Shown: positions 38,264 to 47,462, numbered from the stretch's first letter. The stretch: 64,000 nt of DNA from an uncultured Clostridium sp. (GCA_934746785.1 CAKVFO010000002.1:3598-67597), one strand, 5' to 3'. Translations and numbers: made by a program. The notes: generated from the letters alone by a model not told the origin.

Positions 38264-39079
38264 ATGGATAAAATTTTTAAAGGATACATACTGGCTACAG
38301 ATATGGATGGGACTTTAATAGATAGTAACAGAGAAATATCGAAAGAAAATAGAGAAGCTATAAAGTATTTTATTGATAATGGCGGATTATTTACTTTAGC
38401 TACAGGAAGAATGGCTCAAGCTGTTAGAGAGTTTGTTGAAGATTTAAATGTTAACTGTCCTGTTATGTTACATAATGGAGCTAAGATATATGATTTTAAA
38501 GAACAAAAAGTTATAAAGGAACATTGTATTGAAGAGGAAAGAAAAGAAGCTATAAAGAGATTCTATGAAGATAATCATCATATAGGAATTGAAATTTTTG
38601 CAGATGAGATAGCTTATGTTTATAGAAAGTGTGAGTTTACTAAGAGATATGATAGACATAAGGATTATAAGGTTGTTTATGAACTTACAGATGAAGTTTG
38701 GGAAAAGCCTTGGGTAAAGGTTCTTCTTATTGGAGAAAAGGATGAGCTTGATGCTGCTGAAATAGATTTTAGAGAGAATTATGATAATGGAAATAATTCT
38801 TTTAGAAGTGGAACTAATTATCTTGATGTAGTTGCTAATGGAATTTCAAAAGGAAAATCTTTAAAAGAATTAGTGACAGTATTAAATATAGATGAAGAAA
38901 AGGTTATTGCTGTTGGAGATAATATGAATGATATAGAAATGATAGAGTATGCTAAGAACGGATTCTGTGTAGAAAATGGACTAGATATAGTTAAAGAGAA
39001 GGCTGAGTATATAGCACCATCTAATGATGAGAGTGCAATTGCTTATGTTATAAATAAAATTAAGAATGACAAAGAATAA
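38264..39079 (+). CDS. HAD-superfamily Cof-type phosphatase
   Basis: 271 aa, HAD-IIB. Motif I ATDMDGTLIDSNREI, ATGRM, GISKGKSL (Lys), and VIAVGDNMNDIEMIEYA. Start ATG 38264 is placed by GGGGGAG at 38251-38257; an ATG at 38249 lies before that site. Cotranscribed with the SDR gene. Substrate unknown. Downstream are repeats A, B and C in a row. Confidence 0.9.
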   Translation: MDKIFKGYILATDMDGTLIDSNREISKENREAIKYFIDNGGLFTLATGRMAQAVREFVEDLNVNCPVMLHNGAKIYDFKEQKVIKEHCIEEERKEAIKRFYEDNHHIGIEIFADEIAYVYRKCEFTKRYDRHKDYKVVYELTDEVWEKPWVKVLLIGEKDELDAAEIDFRENYDNGNNSFRSGTNYLDVVANGISKGKSLKELVTVLNIDEEKVIAVGDNMNDIEMIEYAKNGFCVENGLDIVKEKAEYIAPSNDESAIAYVINKIKNDKE

Positions 39080-39121
39080 AATACTTATATTTACATTTAA
39101 CTTATAAAGTACTAGTATTTT

Positions 39122-39208
39122 TTGACGTATAGGAAATTAAAAACTTTTTTTGAGAGCGAGCACTGATTATAACTGGCTTTCCAATATGTAAGTCGTCCAA
39201 TACGTTAA
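39122..39208. repeat. Dispersed repeat A, copy 2
   Basis: 87 bp with near-perfect terminal inverted repeats TTGACGTAT / ATACGTTAA. It matches copy 1 (8438-8523) gap-free over the last ~63 bp. Internal stem GAGAGC (39152-39157) with GCTTTC (39176-39181) corresponds to the copy 1 stem GAAAGC with GTTTTC, with the same 18-nt loop. Confidence 0.7.
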
Positions 39209-39225
39209 AAAATAATTGTAGGCCG

Positions 39226-39355
39226 CAAAAGAACCGAAAAGCAAAATTTCCGTTAGTATTTAAGGCGGTAGAAGCAATATTTTTAAGCGACTGGTTGTGA
39301 TTTGGAGCATAAAAATATTACTTCTATCCTCCAATTTTGCTTTTAGAACCTTTTG
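39226..39355. repeat. Repeat B, copy 2, with another hairpin nested in its loop
   Basis: Outer arms CAAAAG...AAAAGCAAAATT (39226-39248) and AATTTTGC...CTTTTG (39333-39355) pair except for the central hexamer, which reads AGAACC on both arms instead of AGAACC/GGTTCT. Inside lies an independent hairpin, AATATTTTTA (39276-39285) with TAAAAATATT (39310-39319) extended by TAGAAG/CTTCTA. Confidence 0.75.
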
Positions 39356-39365
39356 ACAGGCTTTA

Positions 39366-39411
39366 ACAAAGCTGCTTCCTGCGCTGAAAAGCGTGGCGTC
39401 AACCACTTTGT
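39366..39411. repeat. Dispersed repeat C, copy 3
   Basis: Core CTTCCTGCGCTGAAAAGCG then TGGCGTCA is identical to copy 2; the outer stem has two substitutions on the left (GCTGCT for GTGGCT) and one on the right (AACCAC). The stretch 39080-39446 contains only repeats A, B and C and no gene. Confidence 0.75.
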
Positions 39412-39446
39412 ACTTTGTTTAAAATCATGTAATAGGGGTTAGATTC

Positions 39447-40349
39447 ATGATTATATTAAAGAATGTGTCAAAGAAGTATAAGGATTTTTTAGCAGTTGAT
39501 AATTTAAATTTAGAAGTCGAAGATGGAAATATAGTAGCGTTAGTTGGACCGAACGGAGCAGGTAAATCAAGTACAATTAATATGTTGATTGGTACCAGTG
39601 TAATATCAGAAGGCGAAATATCTATTAATGGACTTTCTGTTGAGAGAGACTTAGATAAGATAAAAAGGCAGATTGGCTATGTTTCAGATGATGAAAATAA
39701 ATTTTTAAAACTAAAGGTTATAGAATATTTAAATTTTGTTTGTGATATGTATGATATATCAGAAAAAGAGAGAAGAGATAGAATATTAACTTTAAGCATA
39801 AAATTTAATATAGAAAAAGATTTAAATACTATGATAGACAAGTTCTCAAAAGGTATGAAGCAAAAGATTATGATAATTGCATCCTTACTTCATAAGCCAA
39901 AGGTATGGATATTAGATGAACCTTTTACAGGCTTAGATCCAGCAACTTCTCATGAGCTTAAGAATTATATGAAAGAGTACGCTGAGAAAGGAAATATAGT
40001 AATTCTTATTCAAAAGAATACCTTCTGTGATGTAGAGCCTAGGAAACTTAAGAAGAAAATTGTTAATACAATAATGATGGCATTAGAATTTTATTATAGT
40101 ATTAGGATGTTTAGTTCCACTTTCTACTTATGGAGTGTTAATGGGAATGAAGGTGGAGTATTATTTAAAGCTAATTATTTATCAAGTATTAATAGCAATT
40201 ATTCCATCAATATATATAATACTAAGCTCATTAACGATATTATGAATCCAGAAAAATTGATTTCAGGATTTATAGCAATTCTAGTAGTAAGTATTATTGG
40301 ATTTTATTTTGTTTGTGGCAGTGTTTATTTAACAATAATGAGAAGTTAA
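39447..40349 (+). pseudogene. ABC transporter remnant: ATPase fused by deletion to a permease fragment
   Basis: Residues 1-~190 are an ABC ATPase: Walker A VGPNGAGKSSTIN, signature FSKGMKQK, Walker B WILDEPFTGLDP. After NIVIL the expected H-loop (STH) and the C-terminal quarter are missing, replaced by permease-like sequence with a hydrophobic helix (SGFIAILVVSIIGFYFVCGSVYL). The frame stops in the middle of what looks like a permease. Most simply a deletion joined an ATPase gene to the following permease gene. AGGGG-type ribosome site is kept. It lies directly after a repeat cluster, which may have mediated the loss. Confidence 0.7.
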
Positions 40350-40639
40350 GTTTTTAATTCAAGAAAAGATAGGGTAGTTGAAGAGAATACAGAAAATTAT
40401 AAGTTTGAAAAGATGAATATAATTAAGTCTAATATTATTAGAGATTTAAAGGTTCTTAGTAGGGAAAAGGGCTTGAAAGGAAATTGTTTGATACTTAATT
40501 TGGTAATGAGTATATTTTTTTTAATGGTATTATATTAGAATTAGTATTAATAAGTACAATTATTTTAATAGCAGTTAATATATTGTTATCTATTCGGAGC
40601 TTAAAAAAGATAAAATCTAATTTTAAATTTAAGATATAG
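40350..40639 (+). pseudogene. Downstream debris of the ABC permease
   Basis: After the stop at 40347-40349 the same frame continues as NSRKDRVVEENTENY...KVLSREKGLKGN and a hydrophobic stretch to a TAG at 40536-40538. A second frame (about 40535-40639) then gives LVLISTIILIAVNILLSIRSLKKIKSN. These read as permease pieces broken by a stop and a frameshift. Confidence 0.6.
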
Positions 40640-40703
40640 CAGATTAAAAAGTCAGATTTAGCGAATACTAACTTTGATTACTAATGAAAGGGAGTATGAG
40701 TTA

Positions 40704-41219
40704 ATGTCCGGGCTTTTTTATTTTATATTTATTTTTACACTATATTCTTTTTTAGGATGGTGCCTTGAAGAAGTTTTTAGTTATTTTGTATTAGGTTATT
40801 TCAAGAAAGATGGTTTTCTAAGCATACCCTTTAAACCTATGTATGGAACTGCTGTAAGTATATTAGTTTATATGTATGAGTTTTTAGAGTTTTCAAAATG
40901 GTCTATGATACTATTCTTTTTTCTAGTACCAACAACAGTTGAATATGTGAGCGGATTTTTATTAGAAAAGCACTTTGGAAAATCTTATTGGGATTATAAA
41001 GATATGAAATATAATTTTCAAGGTATTATATGTTTAAGGTTCTCTTTAGCATGGATAGGGCTTTCTGCTTTGATCCTATTTGTTGTTCAGCCAATAATAA
41101 ATCAGGTGTATTTAAAGGTTGAAGAACCGTTCATATATTTTTCAATGATAGCCTTTGTATACATAGTTTTTGATTTTGCAGAAGTAACATTTGAAAACTT
41201 TTATAAAAAAGTTCATTAA
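40704..41219 (+). CDS. Putative ABC-transporter type IV membrane protein (PF06541-like)
   Basis: 171 aa, about five helices. FTLYSFLGWCLEEVF at the N-terminus, PFKPMYG, and GKSYWDYKDMKYNFQGIICLRFSLAW are characteristic of this poorly studied family. Start is ATG 40704, 9 nt after AAAGGGAG; a TTG at 40674 lacks a site. Ends at a hairpin. The function is unknown despite the family name. Confidence 0.78.
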   Translation: MSGLFYFIFIFTLYSFLGWCLEEVFSYFVLGYFKKDGFLSIPFKPMYGTAVSILVYMYEFLEFSKWSMILFFFLVPTTVEYVSGFLLEKHFGKSYWDYKDMKYNFQGIICLRFSLAWIGLSALILFVVQPIINQVYLKVEEPFIYFSMIAFVYIVFDFAEVTFENFYKKVH

Positions 41220-41226
41220 ATTTTAA

Positions 41227-41280
41227 AGTGATACCTATAAACAGGACACTAGAAAAAAAGTGCCCTGTTTATAGGTGCTT
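41227..41280. terminator. Hairpin between convergent genes
   Basis: 13-bp stem ACCTATAAACAGG / CCTGTTTATAGGT (41233-41245, 41264-41276) extended inward by CACT/AGTG; no long T run on the plus side. Confidence 0.7.
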
Positions 41281-41314
41281 GAAATTTATAGTATTATATG
41301 AAAAAGTTAATTTA

Positions 41315-42043
41315 TTATAGATCCTGTAATTTTCCTTTATTTTTAAAGTGAGCAATTAATTTTTCAGGATCATTCATTATAAGCTCTTCTGGGAAATTAA
41401 CTGATTTAACAACTCTTAACGAACCAGGGAAATCTCCGATAGCATAACAGATATGAGCATCAGAATTTAGTATTATCTTAGTACCATATTCTTTGCAAAG
41501 CTGAGCAATCTTAGTACAGTTTGCTTCACTTCCAACTCTAGAAGAACCAGCAATAGATGAATTATTTATTTCAATCATAATATCTTTCTCTTTAGCCTTT
41601 TTAACAACTGCTTCATAATCAATATCATAAGCAGGATTTCCTAAATGACCTACTATTTCAACTAGAGGATTGTTTTCAATAGCTTTAATTATAGCTTGAG
41701 TATTTTCTTCTCTTGTTCTTGGCTTAAACACTTGCTCATGAAAAGAAGCAATCATGTAATCTAGCGATTTAGATTCATGAGAACATAAATCTATGCTTCC
41801 ATCTATGTCTCTAATATTAGCTTCACAGCCTTTTAATATGATAACTCCTTTAATCACTCTAGGTAAAACTCTTAAGTTACCAAAGTACCATTGATGAGGT
41901 GCACCAGGCATATCAGGAGCATGTTCAGATGTTCCAAGAATCTTAATTCCTTTTTCCACGCAATAGTCGATATTTTCAAAAAGAGTATTATATGCATGAC
42001 CACTAACTATGGTATGTGTATGTAAGTCTGATAAGTATTTCAT
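41315..42043 (-). CDS. PHP-domain phosphatase (YcdX-like)
   Basis: 242 aa metal-dependent phosphoesterase. N-terminal DLHTHTIVSGHAY, SEHAPDM, GCEANI, SFHE, GHLGNP and NSDAH are the PHP metal-site motifs in order, matching YcdX-type phosphatases rather than DNA polymerase PHP. Substrate unknown. AAGGAGGAG before ATG. Monocistronic. Confidence 0.88.
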   Translation of the reverse strand: MKYLSDLHTHTIVSGHAYNTLFENIDYCVEKGIKILGTSEHAPDMPGAPHQWYFGNLRVLPRVIKGVIILKGCEANIRDIDGSIDLCSHESKSLDYMIASFHEQVFKPRTREENTQAIIKAIENNPLVEIVGHLGNPAYDIDYEAVVKKAKEKDIMIEINNSSIAGSSRVGSEANCTKIAQLCKEYGTKIILNSDAHICYAIGDFPGSLRVVKSVNFPEELIMNDPEKLIAHFKNKGKLQDL

Positions 42044-42185
42044 ATTCTCCTCCTTAAACTCTCTTGTGTATTAAATTAAGTATAAGACAATGAGAAAAAA
42101 TAATCCAATATTTTAATATTAATTAGTTATATTTCTATGATAAAAAAATATATTTTAGATAAAACGTATTTTGGGAGTTTAGAGG

Positions 42186-42611
42186 ATGAAGAAAGTAAGA
42201 AGTTTAGCTGTAATTGCATTGGGACTTTTATGTTTAGGTATTTTTGTAGGATGTAAAGCTAATGAAAAAACTTCTGATATAACAGGCAGTAAGGATGTTA
42301 AAACTAAAGAGCAGATTATATATGAACAAGAGTTCATTATTAAAAATCTAACTGGTATAGAGATTAATAATCTATATATTTCACCAGCAGGAGAAGAAAA
42401 GTGGGGGACAGATATATTAACAATAGATAAATTATCATCAGGATCAGCTGCTGAGGTTGTATTTTCAACAGGTGAAAAGATAAAGTATTGGGATATGAAA
42501 GCTACTGATAAAAATGGAAAAGAAATTTTATGGAGAGATATAGATTTATTTACTGTATCAGAGATGACATTGAAATTCGAAGGCACAATACCTACTATAT
42601 CAATTAAATAA
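42186..42611 (+). CDS. Small putative lipoprotein
   Basis: 141 aa. Signal peptide MKKVRSLAVIALGLLCLGIFVGC with a lipobox-like FVGC (Cys about residue 23), then a short linker and a beta-rich domain (FIIKNLTGIEINNLYISPAG...EVVFSTGEKIKYWDMKATDKNGKE). GGGAG 8 nt before ATG. Not recognised further; it ends at its own terminator before the carAB leader. Confidence 0.7.
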   Translation: MKKVRSLAVIALGLLCLGIFVGCKANEKTSDITGSKDVKTKEQIIYEQEFIIKNLTGIEINNLYISPAGEEKWGTDILTIDKLSSGSAAEVVFSTGEKIKYWDMKATDKNGKEILWRDIDLFTVSEMTLKFEGTIPTISIK

Positions 42612-42641
42612 TTCATATGTAACTTTAACATTTTAAGTAAG

Positions 42642-42676
42642 GAGTAAAGGAGTATATATTCTTTTACTCTTTTATT
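42642..42676 (+). terminator. Terminator of the lipoprotein gene
   Basis: GAGTAAAGG / TTCTTTTACTC stem (42642-42650, 42659-42669) followed by TTTTATT. Confidence 0.75.
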
Positions 42677-42677
42677 C

Positions 42678-42709
42678 TTGACAATATAATTGTAATAAAC
42701 TACAATTAT
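42678..42709 (+). promoter_or_regulatory. carAB promoter with overlapping palindromic operator
   Basis: TTGACA (42678-42683), 17-bp spacer, TACAAT (42701-42706). A perfect 9-bp inverted repeat, ATAATTGTA-N6-TACAATTAT (42686-42709), covers the spacer and the -10 box, as a repressor site would. The binding protein is unknown. Confidence 0.75.
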
Positions 42710-42742
42710 AGTTAATAAAATTAAAAGTAAGGTAAACATACA

Positions 42743-42771
42743 CTTTAACTTGGTCCCGTGAGGCCAGAAAG
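42743..42771 (+). promoter_or_regulatory. PyrR-binding-type RNA hairpin in the carAB leader
   Basis: GGTCCCGTGAGGCC matches the conserved PyrR loop pattern (UCC-N-G-N-GAGG between pairing arms). Upper stem TGGTC / GGCCA, lower stem CTTT (42743-42746) with AAAG (42768-42771). The ribosome site AAAGGAG of the leader peptide overlaps its 3' arm. UMP-bound PyrR would be expected to bind here. Confidence 0.78.
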
Positions 42772-42783
42772 GAGTCTGTAACT

Positions 42784-42882
42784 ATGGATAAACTAAATAA
42801 GAATTTCATAGCTTTGTCTTTAAAGACATTTAAAAATAAATTAGAAAATAATAGCAGGATAGCAAAGGGAGTAGTATTTTAA
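42784..42882 (+). CDS. carAB leader peptide (32 aa)
   Basis: ATG at 42784 preceded by GAAAGGAG (42767-42774). It encodes 32 residues beginning MDKLNKNFIALSLK and ends with TAA at 42880-42882, inside the loop of the carAB terminator. It is too short for ordinary gene calling; the ribosome site and the placement of its stop argue that its translation, rather than its product, matters. Confidence 0.65.
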   Translation: MDKLNKNFIALSLKTFKNKLENNSRIAKGVVF

Positions 42883-42910
42883 TAGTCCCTTTACTATCCT
42901 TTTCTTTTTA
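42857..42910 (+). terminator. Attenuator terminator of carAB
   Basis: 14-nt arms GGATAGCAAAGGGA (42857-42870) and TCCCTTTACTATCC (42886-42899) with one mismatch, then TTTTCTTTTT. The leader peptide's last codons lie in the 5' arm. Confidence 0.88.
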
Positions 42911-42977
42911 ACTGAAAATAAATTGTCTTTATAAAGTGTATTTTGCTTAAATATAAAAAATTTAAGGAGGGCTAAGC

Positions 42978-44027
42978 ATGAGAGCAAAGCTAATTTTAGA
43001 AAATGGAATGACTTTTAACGGAAAAGCTTTTGGATATCTTAAAGATAGCGTTGGGGAGGTTGTATTTACAACTAGCATGACAGGATATCAAGAAGTATTA
43101 ACAGATCCATCATATTATGGTCAAATAGTAACAATGACATATCCGCTAATCGGAAACTATGGAATCAATCTTGAAGATATGGAGTCAAATAGTCCTAAAG
43201 TAAAAGGATTTATCGTAAGAGAAAAATGTAACCTGCCAAACAATTTCAGATGTGAATTAGAACTAGAGGATTTCTTAGAACAAAACAAAATAGTAGGTCT
43301 TGAAGGAATTGATACAAGAGCTTTAACAAAGGTATTAAGAAACAAAGGAACAATGAAGGGAATAATCGTTGTTGATGAAGCTGATGAAGATGAAGTCCAA
43401 AAGAGAATAGCAGAATACTCAAATGTTGATGCTGTGAAGAATGTAACTACAAAGAGTACATATACAATTGAAGGAGAAGGAAAGCACGTTGCAGTTTTAG
43501 ACTTTGGTATAAAGACTAACATACTTAGAAACTTCCAAAAGAGAGGATGTAAGTTAACTGTATTTGGTGCAGATGTTACTGCAGAAGAAGTTTTAGCAGT
43601 AAATCCAGACTTAGTATTCTTATCAAATGGCCCTGGGGATCCAGAAGATGTACCTCACGCTATAGAATGTATCAAAAACTTAGTTGGTAAGAAGCCAATA
43701 ACAGGAATTTGTTTAGGACATCAACTTTTATGTTTAGCTCTTGGAGGAAAGACAGGAAAATTAAAGTTTGGTCATAGAGGAAGCAATCACCCTGTTAAAG
43801 ATTTAGAAACAGGAAAGGTAACAATTACTTCTCAAAACCATGGATACGTAGTAGAAGAACTTCCAGAAGGTGTTATAGAAACTCATATTAATATTAACGA
43901 TGGAACAGTAGAAGGAATGAGACATAAAACATTACCATTATTCTCAGTTCAATTCCACCCAGAAGCATCAGCTGGACCACAAGATAGTAACTACATCTTT
44001 GATAAATTTTTAGAGTACGCATTATAG
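42978..44027 (+). CDS. carA: Carbamoyl-phosphate synthase small subunit
   Basis: Glutaminase subunit feeding ammonia to CarB for pyrimidine and arginine synthesis. N-terminal GEVVFTTSMTGYQEVLTDPSY; C-terminal class I amidotransferase with SNGPGDP, nucleophile GICLGHQ and VQFHPEA. 349 aa. AAGGAGG before ATG. Twelve nt before carB. Control: PyrR-like leader upstream points to pyrimidine regulation. Confidence 0.97.
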   Translation: MRAKLILENGMTFNGKAFGYLKDSVGEVVFTTSMTGYQEVLTDPSYYGQIVTMTYPLIGNYGINLEDMESNSPKVKGFIVREKCNLPNNFRCELELEDFLEQNKIVGLEGIDTRALTKVLRNKGTMKGIIVVDEADEDEVQKRIAEYSNVDAVKNVTTKSTYTIEGEGKHVAVLDFGIKTNILRNFQKRGCKLTVFGADVTAEEVLAVNPDLVFLSNGPGDPEDVPHAIECIKNLVGKKPITGICLGHQLLCLALGGKTGKLKFGHRGSNHPVKDLETGKVTITSQNHGYVVEELPEGVIETHININDGTVEGMRHKTLPLFSVQFHPEASAGPQDSNYIFDKFLEYAL

Positions 44028-44039
44028 GAGGTTGTTGAT

Positions 44040-47000
44040 ATGCCATTAAATAAAGATATTAAGAAAGTTTTAGTTATAGGATCAGGACCAATAGTAATAG
44101 GTCAAGCAGCAGAGTTCGACTATTCAGGAACTCAAGCTTGTGAAGCACTTAAAGAAGAAGGCAGAGAAGTAGTTTTAATTAACTCAAACCCTGCAACAAT
44201 AATGACTGATAAAGAAGTAGCAGACAAGGTATATCTAGAACCTTTAACTCTAGAATTTGTAGAAAAGGTTATAGCAAAAGAAAGACCAGATAGTTTACTT
44301 GCAGGAATGGGTGGTCAAACAGGACTTAACCTTGCAGTTGAATTACATGATAGCGGAATTTTAGATAAATATAATGTAAAAGTAATAGGTACTTCTATTG
44401 CATCTATCAAAGAAGGTGAAGATAGAGAATTATTCAGAGATATGATGAATAGAATTGATGAACCTGTTATAAAATCAGAAATAGTAACTGATATGGAAAC
44501 TGGATTCAAGGTTGCGGAACAAATAGGATATCCAGTTATCGTAAGACCAGCTTACACTCTTGGAGGAACTGGTGGTGGTATTGCTGAAACAAGAGAAGAA
44601 TTAGAGGTAATACTAGAATCAGGATTACAATTAAGCTCAATAGGGCAAGTACTTCTAGAAAAATCAGTTAAGGGATGGAAAGAAGTAGAATATGAAGTAA
44701 TGAGAGATTCAGCTGGTAACTGTATAACAGTATGTAACATGGAAAACATTGACCCAGTTGGTATTCATACAGGAGACAGTATAGTTGTTGCTCCATCTCA
44801 AACATTATCAGATAAAGAATATCAAATGCTTAGAACAGCATCAATCAATATAATCAATGCAGTAGGAATTGAAGGTGGATGTAACGTACAATTTGCTTTA
44901 AATCCAAACTCATTTGAATATGCTGTAATTGAAATCAACCCTAGAGTTTCAAGAAGTTCAGCTCTAGCATCTAAGGCAACTGGTTATCCAATAGCTAAGC
45001 TTGCAGCTAAGATAGCTTTAGGATATAGATTAGATGAAATTAAGAACGCAGTTACTCAAAAGACTTATGCATGTTTCGAACCAGCATTAGATTACGTAGT
45101 ATGTAAGATACCAAAATGGCCATTCGATAAGTTCTTTGGTGCAGATAGAGAACTGGGAACAAAGATGATGGCGACTGGAGAAGTAATGGCTATAGGTGCA
45201 AACCTTGAACAGGCATTATTAAAAGGTATTAGAAGTCTTGAAATAGGAAAATATTCATTAGAACATAAGAAATTCAGAGAATTAAGCATGGCTGAATTAA
45301 AGGAAAGAGTTGTTTCTCCTGATGATGAAAGAATCTTTGCTTTAGCTGAAATGCTTAGAAGAGAATATAGAATAGACAAGATAGCTAAGATAACAGGAAT
45401 AGATACATTCTTCATAGAAAAATTCAAATGGATAGTTGATGAAGAACAAAGATTAAAACTTAGTAAGATAGAAGATCTAGATAAAGAATGGTTATTAAAA
45501 TTAAAGAAAAAAGGATTTTCAGATAAGGCTATAGCAGACATGCTAAAGGTTAGTCCTGATGATGTTTATAGATTAAGAGATATTTGGAACATAAAACCTT
45601 CATATAAGATGGTTGATACATGTGCAGGAGAATTCGAAGCATTATCTCCATACTACTACTCAACTTACGAAGAATATGATGAAGTTGAAGTTTCAGATAA
45701 GAAGAAAGTTATAGTTATAGGTTCAGGTCCAATTAGAATAGGTCAAGGTATCGAATTTGACTATGCTTCAGTACACTGTGTATTAGCATTAAAGAGAATG
45801 GGTATCGAAACTATAATTGTTAACAACAATCCAGAAACAGTAAGTACAGACTTTAATATATCTGATAAGTTATACTTTGAACCATTAACTGAAGAAGATG
45901 TGTTAAACATAATAGAAAAAGAAAATCCAGATGGAGTTATCCTTCAATTTGGAGGTCAAACAGCAATCAAGCTTGCTAACTTCTTAAAGGAAAAGAATAT
46001 ACCAACTCTAGGAACTACAGCAGATCAAATCGATATGGCTGAAGATAGAGAAAAATTTGATGAGTTACTAGAAAAACTAGGAATATCAAGACCAAAGGGA
46101 AAAGGTGTATGGTCTGTTGAAGAAGGACTTGAAGAAGCAAGAAGATTAAGATTCCCAGTACTAGTTAGACCTTCATATGTAATTGGTGGTCAAGGTATGG
46201 AAATCACTCATGATGAAGAAGAATTAGTTTACTACTTAGAAAATGCATTTGCTAAGGATAAGAAGAACCCAATACTTATAGACAAGTACTTAATGGGTAG
46301 AGAAATTGAAGTAGATGCTATCTCAGATGGAGAAAACATATTAATTCCAGGAATCATGGAACACTTAGAAAGAGCTGGAGTTCACTCAGGAGATAGCGTT
46401 ACTATGTATCCAACTCAAAATGTATCAGATGATATAAAAGCAAAAATCTTAGACTATACTAAGAAATTAGCTTTAGCTATAGGAATCAAGGGTATGATAA
46501 ATATTCAATTCATAGAATTTGAAGGACAATTATATGTAATTGAAGTTAACCCAAGAGCATCAAGAACAGTTCCATATATCAGTAAAGTAAGTAAAGTGCC
46601 AATAGTTGACTTAGCAACTAAGATAATGTTAGGTGCTAAATTAACTGACCTAGGATATGGTACTGATATATATAAAGAGCCAGAATACGTAGCAGTTAAA
46701 GTTCCAGTATTCTCAACTCAAAAGTTACCAAACGTTGAAGTATCTCTAGGACCTGAAATGAAGTCTACAGGAGAAGTTCTAGGAGTAGGTAAGAACGTTA
46801 AAGAAGCATTATACAAAGGATTTATAGCAGCAGGAATGTTACCAGGTAAGGGAGATATACTTGCAACTATAAACAAACACGATAAGGCTGAATTCTTACC
46901 AATGGCAGTTGAACTTTCAAAGCTTGGATATAACTTTGTAGCAACTGAAGGAACTTACAACCTTCTTAAAGAAGCTGGTGTAAATGTAAGAATGGTAAAT

Positions 47001-47243
47001 AGAATTGAAGAAAATAGCCCTAATATAATAGATGTAATTAACAACCAAGAAGTTGATTTAGTTGTTAATACTCCAACTAAGGCTAATGACTCTAAGAGAG
47101 ATGGCTTCGTGATGAGAAGAGCTGCTGTTGAAAGAAATATAGGTGTAATAACAGCACTAGATACTTTCAGAGCTATCGTAGAAGTTAAGAGCGAAGGATT
47201 AGAAAATAAAAAGGACTTAGAAGTTTATAATATAGCTGAATAA
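44040..47243 (+). CDS. carB: Carbamoyl-phosphate synthase large subunit
   Basis: 1067 aa. Two homologous ATP-grasp halves ([19 protein letters not shown] near residue 15 and [19 protein letters not shown] near 560), each with [13 protein letters not shown] / [13 protein letters not shown] loops, an oligomerisation domain between them, and a C-terminal MGS-like allosteric domain (about 930-1067). Makes carbamoyl phosphate. Coupled to carA. Ends at a strong terminator. Confidence 0.97.
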   Translation: MPLNKDIKKVLVIGSGPIVIGQAAEFDYSGTQACEALKEEGREVVLINSNPATIMTDKEVADKVYLEPLTLEFVEKVIAKERPDSLLAGMGGQTGLNLAVELHDSGILDKYNVKVIGTSIASIKEGEDRELFRDMMNRIDEPVIKSEIVTDMETGFKVAEQIGYPVIVRPAYTLGGTGGGIAETREELEVILESGLQLSSIGQVLLEKSVKGWKEVEYEVMRDSAGNCITVCNMENIDPVGIHTGDSIVVAPSQTLSDKEYQMLRTASINIINAVGIEGGCNVQFALNPNSFEYAVIEINPRVSRSSALASKATGYPIAKLAAKIALGYRLDEIKNAVTQKTYACFEPALDYVVCKIPKWPFDKFFGADRELGTKMMATGEVMAIGANLEQALLKGIRSLEIGKYSLEHKKFRELSMAELKERVVSPDDERIFALAEMLRREYRIDKIAKITGIDTFFIEKFKWIVDEEQRLKLSKIEDLDKEWLLKLKKKGFSDKAIADMLKVSPDDVYRLRDIWNIKPSYKMVDTCAGEFEALSPYYYSTYEEYDEVEVSDKKKVIVIGSGPIRIGQGIEFDYASVHCVLALKRMGIETIIVNNNPETVSTDFNISDKLYFEPLTEEDVLNIIEKENPDGVILQFGGQTAIKLANFLKEKNIPTLGTTADQIDMAEDREKFDELLEKLGISRPKGKGVWSVEEGLEEARRLRFPVLVRPSYVIGGQGMEITHDEEELVYYLENAFAKDKKNPILIDKYLMGREIEVDAISDGENILIPGIMEHLERAGVHSGDSVTMYPTQNVSDDIKAKILDYTKKLALAIGIKGMINIQFIEFEGQLYVIEVNPRASRTVPYISKVSKVPIVDLATKIMLGAKLTDLGYGTDIYKEPEYVAVKVPVFSTQKLPNVEVSLGPEMKSTGEVLGVGKNVKEALYKGFIAAGMLPGKGDILATINKHDKAEFLPMAVELSKLGYNFVATEGTYNLLKEAGVNVRMVNRIEENSPNIIDVINNQEVDLVVNTPTKANDSKRDGFVMRRAAVERNIGVITALDTFRAIVEVKSEGLENKKDLEVYNIAE

Positions 47244-47254
47244 TTAGTATAACT

Positions 47255-47300
47255 AAAGGTGATTATTACAATTTGAAGTTGTAATAATCACCTTTTTATA
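47255..47300 (+). terminator. Terminator of carAB
   Basis: Perfect 17-bp stem (47255-47271 with 47279-47295), 7-nt loop, then TTTTAT. Confidence 0.93.
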
Positions 47301-47397
47301 TAGAAAGTTTATATATTTTTTAGTAAGCAAATATTGAATATTACTTGTTTTTAGCAAAGATTAGAATAGATAATAAGTAGAAAAAGGCAAAATGTTC

Positions 47398-47447
47398 TTG
47401 ACATGCGAACAAAAGTTCGGGTATAATAACTACAGAACAAATGTTTG
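47398..47447 (+). promoter_or_regulatory. SOS-regulated promoter with two LexA boxes
   Basis: TTGACA (47398-47403), 18-bp spacer, TATAAT (47422-47427). The spacer holds CGAACAAAAGTTCG (47406-47419), a perfect CGAAC-N4-GTTCG box as bound by LexA in Bacillus and Clostridium. A second, imperfect box AGAACAAATGTTTG (47434-47447) sits at the likely transcription start. Confidence 0.88.
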
Positions 47448-47462
47448 CTTGGAGGAATGTAA

